Shown piece after piece: positions 1-7,068 of a stretch of 64,000 nucleotides of DNA. The notes beneath the pieces are model-generated. The model was not told where the DNA came from and did not search any database. It was given only the letters and a program-made list of their open reading frames with translations. Each line of letters starts with the position of its first letter. Within the stretch, counting starts at the first letter, position 1. Made by a program: the position numbers and the translations under genes. Origin of the DNA: JBBQZU01 sp041749535 (GTDB lineage: Bacteria > Bacteroidota > Bacteroidia > Flavobacteriales_D > Cryomorphaceae). The stretch is from assembly GCA_041749535.1 (NCBI GenBank), contig JBGTBE010000057.1, positions 1 through 64,000 of the forward strand. Reading direction: 5' to 3'.

Positions 1-75
1 TCAGCGAAGCACGACGTGGTTGAAAGCAAGAAGCAACTTGTAAGAGAAAAGGAAAGTCAGCTCAATAAACTCTGA
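1..75 (+). CDS. 3' end of an unidentified protein (partial)
   Basis: Frame 1 is open from the window edge to a TGA at 73-75 and encodes 24 residues rich in Lys, Glu and Gln, ending in QLNKL. The composition looks like the tail of a charged or coiled-coil protein. It would converge with the HAD phosphatase gene, leaving about 75 bp between them. Too little is visible to name it, and an open run this short could be chance. Confidence 0.4.
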   Translation, partial: SAKHDVVESKKQLVREKESQLNKL

Positions 76-149
76 GCACATCGCTTTTGGTTAACATTTC
101 ATGATAAACAGAAAGGAGGCAATCCAGCTATCCAATCACAAGGTAAATA

Positions 150-794
150 TCAGGATGCTAGAATATATGCGTCAATAAATTCCCGCACACAGCCCTGACC
201 ACCATTTTTAGTCAATACGATTTTCGCAGCTTTCTTAGCTGCAGGCACAGCATCTTGTGGTGCTGCTCCGATTCCAACCTTAGAAAGTAATTCAACATCA
301 TTGATATCGTCACCAATATATGCGACATTCTCATAACTGAGATTCATCTTGTACAACCAGGATTCTAGTACTTCAGCTTTGGGCGTAGACCCGACGTAAA
401 CATGTTTTATACCCAACATTTCAGCCCTGTATAGCACTACTTCACTCCTGAGTGCTGCACTTATAATTCCAAACTCCACACCTTGTGCAATAGCCTTCGA
501 AATCCCCATACCATCTTTCACATTGAAGCGTTTCATCTCATGACCGTCAGAAGTGTAATGCATACCACCTTCAGTAAGCACGCCATCCACATCGAGCACT
601 ACGAGTTTGATCTCAGTCTGGCTCAAAAGCATTTTACGTTTGGCCAAATCAATGGTATTCAGCACTTCAAAAGGATATCCTAGCTGAGACACCAAATCCC
701 AAACATCGCTTGGTCTTAGGCTCATAAAATCTCCTGGCTTAAGGGGTGGAGTACCCCTTTCAGCCAGAAGAAAATTTATATTCTCAAACAGCAT
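150..794 (-). CDS. kdsC: HAD phosphatase, KdsC-like (KDO 8-phosphate phosphatase)
   Basis: This 214-residue protein is a small HAD-superfamily hydrolase without a cap domain. Motif I is DVDGVLT at about residues 68-74, and the C-terminal acidic motif is GDDINDVELL. The KdsC family removes phosphate from 3-deoxy-D-manno-octulosonate 8-phosphate during lipid A core synthesis in the cytoplasm. Residues 1 to about 60 are longer than the usual KdsC N-terminus, and a start at the later MLLSQTE Met would give a standard-length protein. The long start is preferred because its ATG overlaps the stop codon of the upstream FKBP gene (TAATG), which suggests translational coupling. Related NeuA-linked and YrbI-type phosphatases cannot be excluded. 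Confidence 0.8.
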   Translation of the reverse strand: MLFENINFLLAERGTPPLKPGDFMSLRPSDVWDLVSQLGYPFEVLNTIDLAKRKMLLSQTEIKLVVLDVDGVLTEGGMHYTSDGHEMKRFNVKDGMGISKAIAQGVEFGIISAALRSEVVLYRAEMLGIKHVYVGSTPKAEVLESWLYKMNLSYENVAYIGDDINDVELLSKVGIGAAPQDAVPAAKKAAKIVLTKNGGQGCVREFIDAYILAS

Positions 795-1504
795 TATTGG
801 GCTGCCAGGATTTCAATAAGCTCTATTTTGAAAATAAGCACTTCATTGGGGCCTATGTTTGGTGGAGAACCGCGCTCACCATAAGCCAAAGCTGGAGGAA
901 TTGTAGCTTCCACAGTGGTTCCTACCTCCATTTGCTGCAGCATTTCGGTCCATCCTGGAATTACTCTGTTCAATGGGAATTCAGCTGGCGTACCTCGCTC
1001 ATAGCTGCTATCAAACACTTCTCCAGCGGTGGTTTTGCCTTCGTAGTGAACTTTCACTTTGTCGGTAGCAACAGGTTTTGCGCCACTTCCTTGCACAAGC
1101 ACCTTATAAAATACACCACCCTCTGTTTTGGTTAGAGATCCGTCAGACTCAACCTTTTTCATGTAATCAGCTGCTTTCTGAAGTGAAGCATCTGCTTTTG
1201 CAGCCTGCTGCTTTTCCATAAAACCTCTTATCATCGTGTTGCCATCTTCCTGAGAGATTTTCATGTCTTCATCACTTTTCATCGCATCAATCAAGCCCTG
1301 AAGCACCTGATCTGGAATGACTCCCTCAATTTCGGCCTGACGGATGTTTTGACCCAGGCCAGAGCCAAGAATATAGCTCAGTGAGTCCATTTCGGTAGAC
1401 ATTTCACCTTTACCCTTCTTGTCAGATTTCTGAGCGCAGGCACTTGAGCCCAGTAAAAGTGCAGTTGCTGCAAATAGGACAATTCTTCTCATTTGTTGTT
1501 TCAT
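794..1504 (-). CDS. FKBP-type peptidyl-prolyl isomerase, exported
   Basis: A 236-residue exported protein. A hydrophobic signal peptide ends at SSAC, a possible though imperfect lipobox, so it may be a periplasm-facing lipoprotein. Residues about 35-120 resemble the helical dimerisation domain of FkpA/Mip proteins (DSLSYILGSGLG). The C-terminal 110 residues form an FKBP domain with VHYEG, VFDSSYERG, VIPGW and ALAYGERG, the residues that line the proline-binding pocket. It likely assists folding of envelope proteins. It lies 8 bp downstream of yaaA on the same strand and overlaps the HAD gene by one base. A start at Met5 (MRRIV) is an equally good choice. Confidence 0.9.
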   Translation of the reverse strand: MKQQMRRIVLFAATALLLGSSACAQKSDKKGKGEMSTEMDSLSYILGSGLGQNIRQAEIEGVIPDQVLQGLIDAMKSDEDMKISQEDGNTMIRGFMEKQQAAKADASLQKAADYMKKVESDGSLTKTEGGVFYKVLVQGSGAKPVATDKVKVHYEGKTTAGEVFDSSYERGTPAEFPLNRVIPGWTEMLQQMEVGTTVEATIPPALAYGERGSPPNIGPNEVLIFKIELIEILAAQ

Positions 1505-1512
1505 GTTTTAGT

Positions 1513-2295
1513 TTACTTTGATTTTCGGGTAAAGACCCATTGGTTTGTTTTAAGATCTGATAGTGAAGCATTCAGGGCATAGCCTTCAGCGTTAAAGTTA
1601 AGCAGGTCTTCGGGATTTTGAATTTTGTTTCGAATTGCATAAGCGGCCATAAGGCCTCTCGCTTTCTTCGCAAAGAAGCTGATCATTTGAAATTTGGCAT
1701 CCCTTTCTTCTTTAAATTCCGGAGTAACTACTGGGACTCCCAAGGCCTTAAGATCCACAGCCTTTGAATACTCTTGCGATGCCAAATTCAAAATCCATTT
1801 CTGTGAAGTCTCTTGCAAACAGGTCTTTGTGAAAGATGTAAGTTTCGTTCTCCAGTAGAGATAAAGATTCTTTTGCTTTGGGGTTACTGCAAACTCAGCG
1901 CCCATCTCCAAACGGTAAGGAAGTATTGCGTCAAGAGGCCTTAGCATCCCATACAATCCTGATAATATCTGAAGGTGATTCTGGGCAAACCTTAAATCCT
2001 CTTTTGTGAATGAATTAGCATCAAGGCCGAGATACACATCTCCTTTGAAGGCGAAAATGGCTTGCCTTGAATCTTCTTGTTTTAAAGGAAATTGCCATGC
2101 CTGGAATCGCTCAAAATTCAATCTGCTCAAATTATTGCTTAGGTCCATCATCTTGGCAATTCTAGCGGGATTTAGCGATTTTAGCTTAGCGGCAAGGTAA
2201 GATGCTTCCCTTGCAAATTGGAGCTCCGTACGATCAAGGTTCTCCAGTTTTGTTTCAAAATCAAGTGTTTTGGATGGTGAAAGCAGTATAATCAT
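1513..2295 (-). CDS. yaaA: YaaA family peroxide-stress protein (UPF0246)
   Basis: A 260-residue cytoplasmic protein that opens with MIILLSPSKTLDF, the family's typical N-terminus. It continues with the conserved LSGLYGMLRPLD and FFAKKARGLMA segments. In E. coli YaaA lowers free iron during hydrogen peroxide stress and binds DNA; the biochemical activity is not settled. An in-frame Met at 2466 would add 57 residues unlike the family and run into the neighbouring gene, so 2295 is chosen. A -7 promoter box between the two Mets supports this. The gene is divergent from the DEAD-box helicase and leads into the FKBP gene. Confidence 0.9.
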   Translation of the reverse strand: MIILLSPSKTLDFETKLENLDRTELQFAREASYLAAKLKSLNPARIAKMMDLSNNLSRLNFERFQAWQFPLKQEDSRQAIFAFKGDVYLGLDANSFTKEDLRFAQNHLQILSGLYGMLRPLDAILPYRLEMGAEFAVTPKQKNLYLYWRTKLTSFTKTCLQETSQKWILNLASQEYSKAVDLKALGVPVVTPEFKEERDAKFQMISFFAKKARGLMAAYAIRNKIQNPEDLLNFNAEGYALNASLSDLKTNQWVFTRKSK

Positions 2296-2334
2296 CGAAC
2301 TATGGGTGCCTTTTTTAACGGCTGAAAACAGGTG

Positions 2335-2365
2335 CAAATTTAGCAAGTACGCGCAGGCACACCAA
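2335..2365 (-). promoter_or_regulatory. candidate yaaA promoter
   Basis: On the minus strand TAAATTTG (2342-2335) matches the Bacteroidota -7 consensus TAnnTTTG exactly. A TTGG lies 19 nt upstream at the -33 position (consensus TTTG). The predicted leader before the ATG at 2295 is about 35 nt. The site lies inside the longer alternative reading frame, so it also argues for the shorter protein. Confidence 0.5.
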
Positions 2366-2411
2366 TTTAAATGCCGAAATAATCTACCTTTCGGACAAAT
2401 AAGTACGATAC

Positions 2412-3671
2412 GTGAAATTTGAAGCTTTAAAACTAAACGAAAAACTTCTGGAAGGCCTTGATTCAATGGGTTTTAAAGAAGCAACCCCCATTCAGCAGCA
2501 GGCCATGCCGCTAATCATGGCCAATAAAGACTTAATTGCTTGTGCCCAAACGGGCACTGGGAAAACAGCCGCCTTTCTTCTGCCTGTTATACACGCTCTT
2601 ATGGAGCAAACGAACAGTACCAATTCTCTTAGGGTATTGGTAATAGTACCAACCCGTGAGCTTGCTTTACAGATAGACCAAGCCCTTGAAGGCCTCTCCT
2701 ACTTTACTGACATCAGTTCATTTGCTCTCTATGGTGGAGGTGACGGTGCTGGATTTGATCAGCAGAAGAAAGCTTTAACCATGGGAACAGATGTGATAAT
2801 CGCAACTCCCGGAAAGTTAATTTCACATCTCAACATGGATTATGTGAATACGAAGGGTCTGACTCACCTAATATTGGACGAAGCAGACCGGATGCTCGAT
2901 ATGGGGTTCTTCGAGGATATCATGCGCATTGTGTCCTATCTTCCTGAGAAAAGGCAGACACTGATGTTTTCGGCTACCATGCCGCCAAAAATTCGACAGC
3001 TCGCCCAGAAGTTGCTTAAGAATCCCGAAGAAATAAGCCTCTCGATGTCCAAACCGGCTGCTGGGGTGATGCAGGTAGCTTATCTTGTTCATGAAAAGGA
3101 CAAAGTAAATCTCATAAAGCGTCTCCTGGACAAAGAAGGTTTGCAGGGCGTGATCGTTTTCTCAAGAACCAAAAGGGGTGTAAAAGAGATTTCCAAAATT
3201 CTGAACAAGACCAAACTGGATGTTGAAGAAATGCATTCTGATTTAACCCAGGATGAGCGCGAAGAGGTGATGCGTAGATTTAGGAACCGTAAAGTTCAGG
3301 CATTGGTGGCTACCGATATACTCGCCCGGGGCATTGATATCAAAGAGCTTCAGTTGGTAATTAACTTTGATGTTCCTGACGAAGCTGAAGATTACGTGCA
3401 CCGCGTAGGCCGAACAGCAAGGGCAGACCAGAGTGGTATTGCAATCACATTGATCACTCCCGCTGAGCAGCGTAAATTTCATAGAATTGAAGAGCTTATC
3501 CAAACAGACGTGCGAAAACTTTCTGTCCCGCCAGACATTGGAGAATCTTTTGAATACAATCCTGCAAGTGCTCGCAGCAATGGGCAGAGTGGTGGTTCAA
3601 ACAGGAGAAATCAAAACAACAAGGGTGGCGGCAAAAGATACGGAAGCAAGAAGCCGCGCCCCAAAGCATGA
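2412..3671 (+). CDS. DEAD-box ATP-dependent RNA helicase (RhlE-like)
   Basis: A 419-residue RNA helicase with a complete motif set: the Q motif (ATPIQQQAMP, about 24-33), motif I AQTGTGKT (45-52), PTREL, DEAD, SAT, the ARGID region and HRVGRTAR near 350. The tail is basic and rich in Gly and Asn (GGSNRRNQNNKGGGKR), as in RhlE/CsdA-type helicases that act on ribosome assembly or mRNA structure, often in the cold. The start codon is GTG, which gives MKFEALKLNEKLL, a standard family N-terminus. A near-consensus -7 box, TACCTTTC, lies at 2385-2392. Exact subfamily is not certain. Confidence 0.93.
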   Translation: MKFEALKLNEKLLEGLDSMGFKEATPIQQQAMPLIMANKDLIACAQTGTGKTAAFLLPVIHALMEQTNSTNSLRVLVIVPTRELALQIDQALEGLSYFTDISSFALYGGGDGAGFDQQKKALTMGTDVIIATPGKLISHLNMDYVNTKGLTHLILDEADRMLDMGFFEDIMRIVSYLPEKRQTLMFSATMPPKIRQLAQKLLKNPEEISLSMSKPAAGVMQVAYLVHEKDKVNLIKRLLDKEGLQGVIVFSRTKRGVKEISKILNKTKLDVEEMHSDLTQDEREEVMRRFRNRKVQALVATDILARGIDIKELQLVINFDVPDEAEDYVHRVGRTARADQSGIAITLITPAEQRKFHRIEELIQTDVRKLSVPPDIGESFEYNPASARSNGQSGGSNRRNQNNKGGGKRYGSKKPRPKA

Positions 3672-3706
3672 TTTTCTAATTTGCAAGTTATATCCAAAGT
3701 GACAGA

Positions 3707-4111
3707 ATGAAATTTGAGATAGAAAAACCGGATGAGGAATGGCGCAGCAGCCTAAGTGAAGAAGAGTTCCGTATACTTAGACTCAAGGGTACCGAACGTC
3801 CATTCACAGGTAAGTACAACCTCCATTTCGAAAATGGCTTGTACTCTTGCAAGGCCTGTGGGAATTTGCTTTTCACATCCGAAAGTAAATTTGAATCCGG
3901 CTGTGGTTGGCCAAGCTTCGACCGGCAAGTGAGTCCCGAATCAGTGGTAAAGTTGCTCGACAAAAGCCATGGAATGATTAGGACTGAAATTCTCTGCGGC
4001 CAGTGCGGCGGGCATCTAGGGCACATATTCAACGATGGACCTACTGAAACAGGTGAGCGATACTGCGTAAACTCTGCATCTATCAGTTTCAATTCAGATC
4101 AAAACAAATAG
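3707..4111 (+). CDS. msrB: peptide-methionine (R)-S-oxide reductase
   Basis: A 134-residue stand-alone MsrB that reduces methionine-R-sulfoxide in proteins. Two CxxC pairs (CKAC at 48-51 and CGQC at 97-100) form the structural zinc site. The catalytic cysteine is C120 in RYCVNSASISF, and C66 in SGCGWPSF is a possible recycling cysteine. It lacks a signal peptide, so it is cytoplasmic. It follows the helicase gene by 35 bp, and its last 13 bases overlap the convergent membrane methyltransferase gene. Confidence 0.96.
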   Translation: MKFEIEKPDEEWRSSLSEEEFRILRLKGTERPFTGKYNLHFENGLYSCKACGNLLFTSESKFESGCGWPSFDRQVSPESVVKLLDKSHGMIRTEILCGQCGGHLGHIFNDGPTETGERYCVNSASISFNSDQNK

Positions 4112-4686
4112 GGAATCAGCATTCTCACATTTTTTATATACGCTCTATAAGCATCGCCATAGAGCACGATTAATTTTCGCTCTTCAATTTTTGCTCCTAC
4201 AAACGCATAGCATGTTGAAACGATAGTGAAAATTAAATTCTTCCAATTGGGAGCATAGAGCATAAGGCCAATTAAGATTAGAATAAGTCCGAAATACAAA
4301 GGGTGCCTTACGAATGCATTGGTCCCACTTGTAAGAAGCTTATGTTCTTGGGCTGGGAGTTGCTTCTCTCTGAAGAAAAAGTCCATACCGTACCCTTTCA
4401 CAGACAAAATGGTTACAAGCAATCCGAGCCCAATGAGAAGAAAAGCCGGTAGCCAAAAATAGATGGGTGGGATAAATAAGTATTCAGATGGAACACGGAG
4501 TTGGAATAGTAGCAAAAGCAAAAAACTTAAAGTCGCGAAAGCAGAATAAAGTACCCTGTAATAAGGAAATATTGATGGGAGCCGAATTTCAATAAACTTT
4601 TTCAATCGATTGGTTGCCAATAGACTATGTACAAGATAATAACCAACCCACAAGAATCCAAGATACACGTAGTTCATTGAACACAA
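4099..4686 (-). CDS. isoprenylcysteine/phospholipid methyltransferase-like membrane protein
   Basis: A 195-residue integral membrane protein with about five hydrophobic segments. The C-terminal half carries the ICMT/PEMT signature: SGTNAFVRHPLYFG followed by EERKLIVLYGDAYRAY, where RHPxY and the EE pair form the S-adenosylmethionine site in this superfamily. Bacterial members are poorly characterised; substrates may be lipids or small thiols. NnrU-type proteins share the overall look. Met1 or Met4 (MNYVYLG, 4677) could be the start. It converges on msrB and is divergent from the CpcT-family gene. Confidence 0.75.
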   Translation of the reverse strand: MCSMNYVYLGFLWVGYYLVHSLLATNRLKKFIEIRLPSIFPYYRVLYSAFATLSFLLLLLFQLRVPSEYLFIPPIYFWLPAFLLIGLGLLVTILSVKGYGMDFFFREKQLPAQEHKLLTSGTNAFVRHPLYFGLILILIGLMLYAPNWKNLIFTIVSTCYAFVGAKIEERKLIVLYGDAYRAYIKNVRMLIPYLF

Positions 4687-4702
4687 GATTACTAAATAAT
4701 GA

Positions 4703-4732
4703 TTTGCTATATTCTATCAATACTTACATTAG
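4703..4732 (+). promoter_or_regulatory. candidate promoter of the CpcT-family gene
   Basis: TTTG at 4703-4706, an 18-nt spacer, then TACATTAG at 4725-4732, one mismatch from TAnnTTTG. The predicted transcript would start about 15-17 nt before the ATG at 4753. The box lies upstream of the chosen Met and inside the longer open frame, which supports the 4753 start. Confidence 0.5.
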
Positions 4733-4752
4733 CAAAAAATAAGCACAGAATT

Positions 4753-5370
4753 ATGAAGAAGCTATCGCTGCTCACTATTGTTTTAGTATTGCTACAGTCC
4801 ACGATGGTTGCACAAAGCTTGTCGGACAACATGCTTCAACTTGTAAATTGGATGACAGGTGAATTCAGTTCAGCTGAACAGTCAAAGGCCGACACTTCAT
4901 TTTATGATATTGAATTAAAGATGGTTCGCATTTGGCCAGACCAGCCAAATGGTGCTTGGCTCTATGTAGAACAGGCCGCAGCTGCAACTCCTGAGAAGCC
5001 ATACAGACAAAGAATATATTTTCTAGCAGAAACTGCAGATGATGAATTCAGCAGCGACGTATATATGCTTCCCAATCAAGAGAAATATATTGGGGCATGG
5101 CGTGATCCATCTTTGCTCGATGATCTTGACCCATTTAAGCTTGACTACAAGCCAGGCTGCGCAGTATTTCTCTTCTTTGATGGGTTTCAGTACAGTGGCA
5201 AAACCAACGCTCAAAGTTGTAAGAGTGAATTAAAGGGTGCCACCTATGCTACAAGCGAGGTAATTATTACTGAAGGTGAGATACAAACCCTGGATCGTGG
5301 TTTTGATGCATCGGCTAATCAAGTATGGGGCTCCAAATCCGGGCATTACACCTTCAATAAACTGCGCTGA
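4753..5370 (+). CDS. CpcT/CpeT family protein, exported
   Basis: A 205-residue protein with a signal peptide (MKKLSLLTIVLVLLQ... ending AQS). The mature part follows the CpcT/CpeT pattern closely: WMTGEFSS, WLYVEQAAA, PYRQRIYFL, a GC near the middle, SGKTNAQSCKSE, and DRGFD...VWGS.SGHYTF. In cyanobacteria this family attaches bilin chromophores to phycobiliproteins. Nothing here suggests photosynthesis, so the Bacteroidota members presumably bind another hydrophobic ligand; the role is unknown. The start at 4753 is chosen because it begins the signal peptide. Confidence 0.85.
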   Translation: MKKLSLLTIVLVLLQSTMVAQSLSDNMLQLVNWMTGEFSSAEQSKADTSFYDIELKMVRIWPDQPNGAWLYVEQAAAATPEKPYRQRIYFLAETADDEFSSDVYMLPNQEKYIGAWRDPSLLDDLDPFKLDYKPGCAVFLFFDGFQYSGKTNAQSCKSELKGATYATSEVIITEGEIQTLDRGFDASANQVWGSKSGHYTFNKLR

Positions 5371-5602
5371 ACAGTCAATACTGTTTGAAAGACTGTGGTT
5401 TAAGTGCTCAGAAGTACATGTTAATTTTCGCTCAATACGTCAATGCGCTACCAGAATGACTGTAAAACCTGGATTAAACGATATATATTTTTGGAGTTTG
5501 CTCAAATTACACAAAAAAATTGTTAAGACTTGCAAGTTCTCAAAACAGATCCGGTTTAAAATCGTTTCTTTATAGTTCAAAAGAATATAGTAACTAGAAG
5601 AT

Positions 5603-5752
5603 ATGGCAAGAAAGAAAAAGGCGGAAGACACAAAAGAGCTAATGCCGAATATAAAAGTACGATTGGATGGTAAGACCATCATCACAATACGCGATATGGC
5701 GAAATTTGATTTTTGGAAAACAAAATTTCCCAACGCAGTAGTAATTTCGTGA
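5603..5752 (+). CDS. conserved-looking 49-residue basic protein
   Basis: An ATG at 5603 opens a 49-codon frame that ends in TGA at 5750-5752. The protein starts MARKKKAEDTKELMPN and continues with IKVRLDGKTIITIRDM and a Trp-Lys-rich tail ending AVVIS. I recall short proteins of this shape in other Flavobacteriia but cannot verify it here. It has no membrane segment. A strong intrinsic terminator starts on its stop codon, as expected for a real short gene. No function is proposed. Confidence 0.65.
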   Translation: MARKKKAEDTKELMPNIKVRLDGKTIITIRDMAKFDFWKTKFPNAVVIS

Positions 5753-5784
5753 AAACACCCGGCTCTGAGGCCGGGTGTTTTGTT
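5752..5784 (+). terminator. strong intrinsic terminator, probably bidirectional
   Basis: A 12-bp perfect stem, 5752-5763 (AAAACACCCGGC) pairing with 5770-5781, encloses a 6-nt loop and is flanked by A and T runs on both sides. It ends the 49-residue gene and can also end the convergent gene that finishes at 5790. Confidence 0.9.
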
Positions 5785-5789
5785 TAATA

Positions 5790-6317
5790 CTAGTCAGTAC
5801 TCAATATATCTTGAATCTGGTCTATATATTTTTGCTGAAAGCTGCCTTGAGCAACCCAAACTACCAGTCCATCGCTATTCACAAGCATAAAGTAGGGCTC
5901 TCGCTTTTCCACAACACCAAAAGAATCAAATGGGTCCTTCGATCCCGAATAGATGAGCAAATGATTCTCCACCATTGGTTCATTATTCTCCTTTAGTTTC
6001 TTGATTACTTTGGGTTTCGATACTTGATTTGCACCTGTGAAGAGTGGGATGAACCAAACCTGTACATCGTACATTCCATCCATGAGTCCAGTCTTTGCTA
6101 TATACTTGTTATAGACTGGTTCTTGCCATGTACGAAGGTCTTCTTCTGCCTTTTGGCTGGTCCCAATCCCGATTAGCACATAACCTTTGCCAAATAAAAC
6201 ATTGCTGTTATATGTCTTGCCATCAACATTTTCCAACTGTACATCTGGAAAATGCTTACCCTTTTGCCCACTAACAATGTGACTGAGCAAGCACATACAT
6301 ACAATGAAGGATTTCAT
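5790..6317 (-). CDS. secreted thioredoxin-fold-like protein lacking CxxC
   Basis: A 175-residue protein with a signal peptide (MKSFIVCMCLLSHIVSGQ). The mature start (GKHFPDVQLENVDGK) and the late EPYFMLVNSDGLVVWVAQGS stretch look like the first and last strands of a TlpA/peroxiredoxin-type thioredoxin fold. However, the mature protein has no cysteine pair, so it is unlikely to be a disulfide oxidoreductase. It lies 25 bp downstream of the cyclophilin lipoprotein gene on the same strand. A longer start at 6365 would overlap that gene and bury the signal peptide, so it is not used. Confidence 0.7.
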   Translation of the reverse strand: MKSFIVCMCLLSHIVSGQKGKHFPDVQLENVDGKTYNSNVLFGKGYVLIGIGTSQKAEEDLRTWQEPVYNKYIAKTGLMDGMYDVQVWFIPLFTGANQVSKPKVIKKLKENNEPMVENHLLIYSGSKDPFDSFGVVEKREPYFMLVNSDGLVVWVAQGSFQQKYIDQIQDILSTD

Positions 6318-6342
6318 TGCAAAATAGGGTGTGGTCACAGGG

Positions 6343-6978
6343 TTATAACCTAGCAATGCTTTCAATCAACACAGTCTCCTTAGGCCAATCAGCCATACCA
6401 TTAAAATTTCCAGTAGGCACTTGTCGTATTTTATTCACAACTTCCATCCCTGAAGTCACCTTTCCAAATACTGCATAGCCTGGGTTGTTTGGCTTATAGT
6501 CCAGAAAATTATTGTCCACAACGTTTATAAAAAACTGGCTTGTAGCACTATTTGGTGCATTGGTACGTGCCATGGCAATGGTGCCGGTGAGGTTTTTTAA
6601 ACCATTGTTGCTCTCCAGCATTATAGGGTCTCTGGTAGGTTTTTGAACACCTTCGGGTGTGAACCCACCACCTTGAATCATGAATGTAGACATCACCCTG
6701 TGAAATACTGTTCCATTGTAGTGAGACGCGTCCACGTAGGCCAGGAAATTCTCTACTGATACCGGGGCATTCTGGACATCCAATGCTATGGTTACCTCAC
6801 CCATGTTTGTGGTCATCACCACGTAAATGTCTTCTTTAGCAGGCTCACTCATTTGTTCTTCTGTTTTTAGGTTTAGTTCATCAGCAGATTCTGTTGAATC
6901 CGTTCCTTTAGGCTCCGGTACAGAGTTACAAGACAATAAAATCACTGAAGGGATTGTAAAAAAAAGGGTTGTTTTCAT
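6343..6978 (-). CDS. cyclophilin-type peptidyl-prolyl isomerase, lipoprotein
   Basis: A 211-residue lipoprotein: a short signal peptide ends in the lipobox LLSC, followed by a 30-residue acidic linker. The cyclophilin domain fills residues about 50-210, with VENFLAYVD, FHRVMSTFMIQGGGF, AMARTNAPNSATSQFFI and GYAVFGKV. The FHRV and SQFFI segments carry the active-site Arg, Phe and Gln. It probably works on folding proteins in the periplasm, like PpiA. A -7 box lies only 5 nt before the ATG. It precedes the thioredoxin-like gene, with which it likely forms a two-gene unit. Confidence 0.93.
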   Translation of the reverse strand: MKTTLFFTIPSVILLSCNSVPEPKGTDSTESADELNLKTEEQMSEPAKEDIYVVMTTNMGEVTIALDVQNAPVSVENFLAYVDASHYNGTVFHRVMSTFMIQGGGFTPEGVQKPTRDPIMLESNNGLKNLTGTIAMARTNAPNSATSQFFINVVDNNFLDYKPNNPGYAVFGKVTSGMEVVNKIRQVPTGNFNGMADWPKETVLIESIARL

Positions 6979-6983
6979 GGGGT

Positions 6984-6991
6984 CAAAGTTA
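6984..6991 (-). promoter_or_regulatory. candidate -7 box next to the cyclophilin start codon
   Basis: On the minus strand TAACTTTG is an exact TAnnTTTG match, and only 5 nt separate it from the ATG at 6978. No clear TTTG is seen at the -33 position. If used, the mRNA would be leaderless or carry a leader of 1-3 nt. Confidence 0.4.
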
Positions 6992-7068
6992 AATGTGAAT
7001 TAGAATATTGAGCTTCATTCTCATAAAAATTTCCTGTCAAACCCGAAAAATATAGCCCAGTTACTACA

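Noticed and set aside
746..1135. Plus-strand open frame of 129 codons across the FKBP gene
   Set aside because: It lies wholly over a well-supported gene on the other strand and has no family resemblance.
2296..2466. Longer yaaA start at 2466
   Set aside because: The extra 57 residues do not resemble the family, overlap the helicase gene, and cover an exact -7 box.
5370..5385. Short hairpin (AACAGT/ACTGTT) after the CpcT-family gene
   Set aside because: A 6-bp stem without a U-run is too weak to call a terminator.
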